64,000 bases of DNA from assembly GCA_023437365.1 (NCBI GenBank), contig JAEZGK010000058.1, positions 62,001 through 126,000 on the forward strand. The letters run 5' to 3'. Both the position numbers and the translations under genes were made by a program. How positions within the stretch are numbered: position 1 is the stretch's first letter; every line of letters begins with the position of its first letter. The notes under the pieces are model-generated. The model made no database searches and was not told the DNA's origin. It saw nothing but the letters and a program-made list of their open reading frames with translations. This document shows, one piece after another, positions 60,150 to 64,000 of the stretch. This DNA is from Bacillota bacterium (GTDB taxonomy: Bacteria > Bacillota > Clostridia > Lachnospirales > Lachnospiraceae).

Positions 60150-61283
60150 TTAGTCTTCGCTCCTAACAAATCCTTCCAGACGCATCTTTTTATACTCAGA
60201 ATATCTCTTCTCTGTAATTGCTTCTCTAATCTCCTCCATCATATGATTATAAAAGTAAAGATTATGAAGCACCAGAAGTCTCATACCAAGCATCTCCTTT
60301 GCCTTCAACAGATGTCTGATGTATGCCCTGCTATATTGTCTGCAGGCAGGACATCCACAGCCTTCTTCAATCGGTCTGTCGTCCAGTTCATATTTCGCAT
60401 TCATCAGATTCATCTTTCCGTAATTGGTATATGCATGACCATGTCTTCCATTTCTGGTAGGATATACGCAATCAAAGAAGTCTACACCGCGATCCACCGC
60501 CTCCAGAATATTGGCAGGTGTTCCGACACCCATCAGATAGACCGGTTTTGACAGTGGCAGATAAGGAACCGTTGTTTCGATAATACGATACATCTCCTCG
60601 TGACTCTCACCTACTGCCAAGCCTCCCAGGGCATATCCATCCAGATCAAGTTCAGAGATCACTTTGGCGTGCTCGATACGGATATCCTCAAAGGTACCTC
60701 CCTGATTGATTCCGAACAGCATCTGCTTCCGATTAATTGTATCCTCCAGATTGTTGAGCCTGTCCAACTCCGTCTTGCAGCGTCTCAGCCAGCGAGTAGT
60801 CCGATCTACGGAAGCCTGCATATATTCTCTGGTTGCCGGGTGAGGCGGACATTCATCAAAAGCCATTGCTATTGTTGAGGCAAGATTGGACTGTATCTGC
60901 ATACTTTCCTCCGGACCCATGAATATCTTCCGTCCGTCCACGTGGGAGCTGAAATAAACTCCCTCTTCTTTTATCTTGCGTAATCCCGATAGAGAAAATA
61001 CCTGAAACCCTCCGGAGTCCGTTAAAATCGGTCTATCCCAAACCATGAACTTATGGAGTCCTCCCAGCTGCCTGACAATTCTATCACCGGGTCTAACATG
61101 CAGATGATAGGTATTGGAAAGCTCGACCTGCGTCCCGATTTCCTTTAGATCCATGGTGGAAACCGCACCCTTAATGGCTGCTGCAGTTCCGACATTCATA
61201 AAAACCGGGGTCTGTATCGTTCCATGGACAGTCTCAAGCTCAGCTCGCTTCGCTCTTCCATCCCGTTCAATAATTCTATACAT
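60150..61283 (-). CDS. tgt: Queuine/preQ1 tRNA-guanine transglycosylase
   Basis: 377 aa. It exchanges guanine 34 of tRNAs with GUN anticodons for preQ1. Marks: TPVFMNVGTAAAIKG, LTDSGGFQVFSLSGL with the catalytic Asp region, FGINQGG, ALGGLAVGE, CVYPTRNGRHGHAYT, and the zinc site CGCPACRQYSR with a later His (LVLHNLYFYNHMM). Expressed from the promoter at 61333-61361 together with yajC. Confidence 0.96.
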   Translation of the reverse strand: MYRIIERDGRAKRAELETVHGTIQTPVFMNVGTAAAIKGAVSTMDLKEIGTQVELSNTYHLHVRPGDRIVRQLGGLHKFMVWDRPILTDSGGFQVFSLSGLRKIKEEGVYFSSHVDGRKIFMGPEESMQIQSNLASTIAMAFDECPPHPATREYMQASVDRTTRWLRRCKTELDRLNNLEDTINRKQMLFGINQGGTFEDIRIEHAKVISELDLDGYALGGLAVGESHEEMYRIIETTVPYLPLSKPVYLMGVGTPANILEAVDRGVDFFDCVYPTRNGRHGHAYTNYGKMNLMNAKYELDDRPIEEGCGCPACRQYSRAYIRHLLKAKEMLGMRLLVLHNLYFYNHMMEEIREAITEKRYSEYKKMRLEGFVRSED

Positions 61284-61332
61284 TCGACTGTAGTCCTACT
61301 TTCTACCTGCTTTTCCTCATATAAACATTACA

Positions 61333-61361
61333 AGTATACCCTTAAAAGGATCTCTTTTCAA
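61333..61361 (-). promoter_or_regulatory. Promoter of tgt-yajC
   Basis: On the minus strand TTGAAA (61356-61361) and TATACT (61333-61338) are 17 bases apart, about 50 bases before the tgt start. Confidence 0.7.
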
Positions 61362-61451
61362 CAAAAATATATCCGTTTTATAAATAATTAATGAAATGTC
61401 GTATCGTGTATGTCAGATAATTTTATGTTATTTAATTATATATAAATAATA

Positions 61452-61480
61452 TTGCATTAATTCATCATAATTGGTAGAAT
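61452..61480 (+). promoter_or_regulatory. Promoter of the GGDEF-EAL gene
   Basis: TTGCAT (61452-61457) and TAGAAT (61475-61480) are 17 bases apart, with the start expected near 61487 and the start codon at 61544. Confidence 0.6.
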
Positions 61481-61543
61481 AAACATAATTAATCGGTCTT
61501 TTTGATAGAGTAAAAGGTAACTGAATTTGGAGGTCAAGCAGCA

Positions 61544-64000
61544 ATGTCGATTAAAAAGTCCCTGCGTATTTTACTAATTATCTCTTCTATGATACCAGTT
61601 ATTCTCGTCTCTGTAATCGCTCATGGTTTATTGACTGACAGGCTCATGGAAATAAATGCGCAGAGTCTGAAACAGACTGCCCGGACAAGCAGTTACGGAT
61701 TGGAAGCTAAGCTTCAGACACAGGAAACCGAGGTGTCTCTATTGGCGATCCAGAAGGAACTGGTCTCAGCTGTATTAACCAGCAATTCAGGACATACCTT
61801 TACCAATTGGGCGGTAAACGGTATATTACAAAAAAGATACGCTTCCTATGATCATTGCGAGCGTATCTCTCTGTATAATATAAGGAACGAAGTGATTGCC
61901 AGTTCCGATGCAGAGATGATCGGACAGACAAGCGGCTCGGAATTAACTCTTTCTTATATCCTGGCAACCGGTTCAACCGCAATCGCTGTTGATGGTTTGC
62001 ACCCGATTGTTAAGAACGGCAGTACAATCTACTGTATTGAAATCGGTGCACCGATCACAGATCCGGTCAGCGGCTATGTCTGTGGTTATGTCATAAGCAC
62101 CATGAACACTGCATATTTTAGAAATTATTTAAGCTCCCTCAGAATTGGAGAAACAGGCTATTGTATGCTCTTGGACAAGGAAGGCAAAGCCATCTATCAT
62201 CCGGACGCAGCTTATGTCGGTACCAATCTTCAATCCGAGAAGCTTTCCTCTCTCGTAACCGATTATAATAAGGGTCTCGCAGCCATCAACGGTTCCTTTG
62301 AATATTACTTTGATCACACCAACCAACTTTACGGTTATACGATTCTTCCGGATTTAAATTGGGCACTGCTGTTAAAGCAGGATACTCATGAAATCAAATC
62401 CATAACTACGATCATGCTGACCCTGCTGTTTTTGATATGCGCTATCCTGATGATTGTCATCATTGTTTTTGCCAATCTACTTGCAAGGAAAGTCTCCGGT
62501 CCTATCATCGCTTTGCGTGATGCCATGAGAACGGCTTCGGATGGCAATTTAACGGTTCAATCCAATATAAAAAGCAACAATGAACTGGGAGAGCTTTCGA
62601 AGAATTTCAATAAAATGCTGCACATCATAAAAACCAATTATGAGGATTTGGAGTCCATGCACGAAGAGCTTTTATCCAACGAGGAGCAGCTCAGATCCAA
62701 CTACGATCATATCGAATTCCTGGCCTATCATGATACCCTGACGAACCTTCCGAACAAGCTCGCATTTCTCGATTATGTGAATGCAGTTTTATCCTCGTCA
62801 CCCCAGAATTGCAGAAGACATTCAGTCTATTTTGTGGATTTGGATAATTTTAAGACTGTAAATGATACCCTTGGTCATGAATACGGTGATACCTTATTAA
62901 TCAAGACCGCGCAGTTATTAACTACACTGCTTGACGGCAACGGCATGTTAGCCCGGGCAGGCGGTGATGAGTTTTTAATCTTCCGTGAGGATATCGGTGC
63001 CGCAGAGAATGCGGTTGAATTCGCTTCCCAGATTATAGAGACCTTCAAAAATCCGTTGGATTTGGACGGTGAAATCGTCTATATCTCTATGAGTATCGGT
63101 ATTTCTATCTATCCCGAGAATGGACTCTCCTCAAAGGCTTTAATCAAGAATTCAGATATCGCTATGTACAAATCGAAGGATACCGGAAAAAATAAGTTCA
63201 CCCTGTTCGATTCCACCATGGAAGAGGAGCTAAACCGTAATACTCTTGTGATCGAGGTGCTCAGAAGCGCCATTGATAATAATGACATCTACATACAGTA
63301 TCAGCCTCTGATGGAACTTGAAACAAATAATATTATTGGATATGAAGCCTTGATGAGAATCCGTAGCGAACGCATTGGTCATATCTCTCCAAAAGAATTC
63401 ATCCCGATTGCCGAGGAAAGCGGGTTAATCATCGAACTCAGCTCCTGGCTGATCAGAGAGGCCTGCAATTTTAATAAACAGCTTCTGGATTTAGGCTCCA
63501 AGCCTAGACCCGTTTCAGTCAATATCTCATCTATACAGATTAACAGACCCGGCTTTGTTACGACTCTTTCCGAAATATTGGAGGAGACCGGACTTCCGCC
63601 GGAATATCTCGAATTGGAAATTACAGAGAGCACCCTGGTGTCCTCCATCATGGATGCGACCATGCTGCTGAACAATCTGCAGCGGCTTGGAGTAAAGGTA
63701 TCACTGGATGATTTCGGTACTGGGTACTCTTCGCTGAATTATTTGACGCAAATGCCAATTGACACCTTAAAGATTGATAAATCCTTTATCGATAATATCT
63801 GTACCAATGAAAAGGATGTGCAGATTGCGGAAACCATCATCCAGCTTGCCCATAGCCTCGAAATTAAGGTAGTAGCTGAGGGTGTGGAGACTGAAGAACA
63901 GCTCTCGCTTCTGAAGGCAAGACGTTGTGATACCGTTCAGGGTTATATCTTCAGTCCTCCTCTTTATCCCTCCGAGCTTTTGGAGATATTAAAAGAGGAT
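61544..64000 (+). CDS. Membrane GGDEF-EAL cyclic-di-GMP protein with extracellular Cache domain (runs off window)
   Basis: 819 residues to the window end without a stop; ATG with GGAGGTC upstream. Order: membrane helix (about residues 9-29), external double-Cache sensor (residues about 35-280, with RIGETGYCMLLDKEGKAIYH), second helix (TTIMLTLLFLICAILMIVII), HAMP-like linker, GGDEF domain (DTLTNLPNKLAFLDYV, ARAGGDEFLIF intact) and EAL domain (YEALMRI, VSVNISSIQ, LEITEST, LDDFGTGYSSLNY, TLKIDKSFI, VVAEGVET, QGYIFSPPL), all catalytic residues present. No RxxD inhibitory site is seen upstream of GGDEF. It could make or degrade c-di-GMP in response to an external small molecule; the EAL activity seems complete. 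Confidence 0.93.
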   Translation, partial: MSIKKSLRILLIISSMIPVILVSVIAHGLLTDRLMEINAQSLKQTARTSSYGLEAKLQTQETEVSLLAIQKELVSAVLTSNSGHTFTNWAVNGILQKRYASYDHCERISLYNIRNEVIASSDAEMIGQTSGSELTLSYILATGSTAIAVDGLHPIVKNGSTIYCIEIGAPITDPVSGYVCGYVISTMNTAYFRNYLSSLRIGETGYCMLLDKEGKAIYHPDAAYVGTNLQSEKLSSLVTDYNKGLAAINGSFEYYFDHTNQLYGYTILPDLNWALLLKQDTHEIKSITTIMLTLLFLICAILMIVIIVFANLLARKVSGPIIALRDAMRTASDGNLTVQSNIKSNNELGELSKNFNKMLHIIKTNYEDLESMHEELLSNEEQLRSNYDHIEFLAYHDTLTNLPNKLAFLDYVNAVLSSSPQNCRRHSVYFVDLDNFKTVNDTLGHEYGDTLLIKTAQLLTTLLDGNGMLARAGGDEFLIFREDIGAAENAVEFASQIIETFKNPLDLDGEIVYISMSIGISIYPENGLSSKALIKNSDIAMYKSKDTGKNKFTLFDSTMEEELNRNTLVIEVLRSAIDNNDIYIQYQPLMELETNNIIGYEALMRIRSERIGHISPKEFIPIAEESGLIIELSSWLIREACNFNKQLLDLGSKPRPVSVNISSIQINRPGFVTTLSEILEETGLPPEYLELEITESTLVSSIMDATMLLNNLQRLGVKVSLDDFGTGYSSLNYLTQMPIDTLKIDKSFIDNICTNEKDVQIAETIIQLAHSLEIKVVAEGVETEEQLSLLKARRCDTVQGYIFSPPLYPSELLEILKED

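Noticed and set aside
1..64000. tRNA or rRNA genes and insertion-sequence transposases
   Set aside because: No cloverleaf with GGTTCGAATCC-type T arm, no rRNA sequence and no transposase motif was seen on either strand when reading; a tRNAscan run would settle the first point.

Overview
The window looks like the chromosome of a spore-forming, polysaccharide-degrading Clostridia, most likely Lachnospiraceae (Anaerocolumna/Lachnoclostridium-like). The evidence is moderate-to-low GC, strong AGGAGG ribosome-binding sites, dipicolinate synthase genes, several LacI/GalR-regulated phosphorolytic sugar genes, and a Firmicutes-style tgt-yajC pair. No tRNA, rRNA, CRISPR array, transposase or phage gene was seen. 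The genus is inference.

Region 1 (1-11.3 kb, minus strand) is for intracellular use of oligosaccharides. It starts with the N-terminal part of a GH94-like phosphorylase under a LacI regulator. A mannan-oligosaccharide unit follows: manA, cellobiose 2-epimerase, 4-O-beta-D-mannosyl-D-glucose phosphorylase (GH130), a LacI regulator, a second GH130 mannoside phosphorylase and a two-domain SGNH esterase. Epimerase and phosphorylases would turn mannobiose and longer mannosides into mannose-1-phosphate plus glucose; ManA connects mannose-6-phosphate to fructose-6-phosphate. Good promoters with LacI-type palindromes can be read in front of these units.

Region 2 (11.4-13.6 kb) holds a GyrI-like binding protein and a soluble chemotaxis receptor.

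Region 3 (13.6-47.4 kb, minus strand) is a very large exopolysaccharide locus in two transcription units. The downstream unit (26.3 to 13.7 kb) begins with an unusual peptide-modification cassette: ABC exporter, PqqD-like protein, radical SAM/SPASM enzyme, Cys-rich peptide with a Gly-His tail, HPr-kinase-like protein, S26B-type peptidase and nucleotidyltransferase. It runs without a visible break into polysaccharide control genes: CpsB phosphatase, two fused Wzz/tyrosine kinases, an LCP ligase and RidA. This cassette is the best candidate here for an undescribed system. The upstream unit (47.4 to 26.5 kb) has a CpsB gene broken by an in-frame stop, Wzz, CpsD, the priming glycosyltransferase and a CDP-sugar set (rfbFGH). 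It continues with a TPP enzyme, aldolase fusion and epimerase that suggest a branched 3,6-dideoxyhexose, then three glycosyltransferases, a pyruvyltransferase, polymerase, flippase and an FrhB-like iron-sulfur protein. A 47-aa gene lies between rfbG and rfbH.

Region 4 (47.5-49.4 kb) has GNAT and Nudix genes separated by a 12-bp minisatellite, then 34-bp repeats and a 155-bp rod-like palindromic element. Region 5 (49.4-55.5 kb) is an oligopeptide ABC transporter operon (oppABCDF order). Region 6 (55.7-64 kb) holds dpaAB, asnB, a small membrane protein, yajC, tgt and the start of a GGDEF-EAL cyclic-di-GMP protein that runs off the end.
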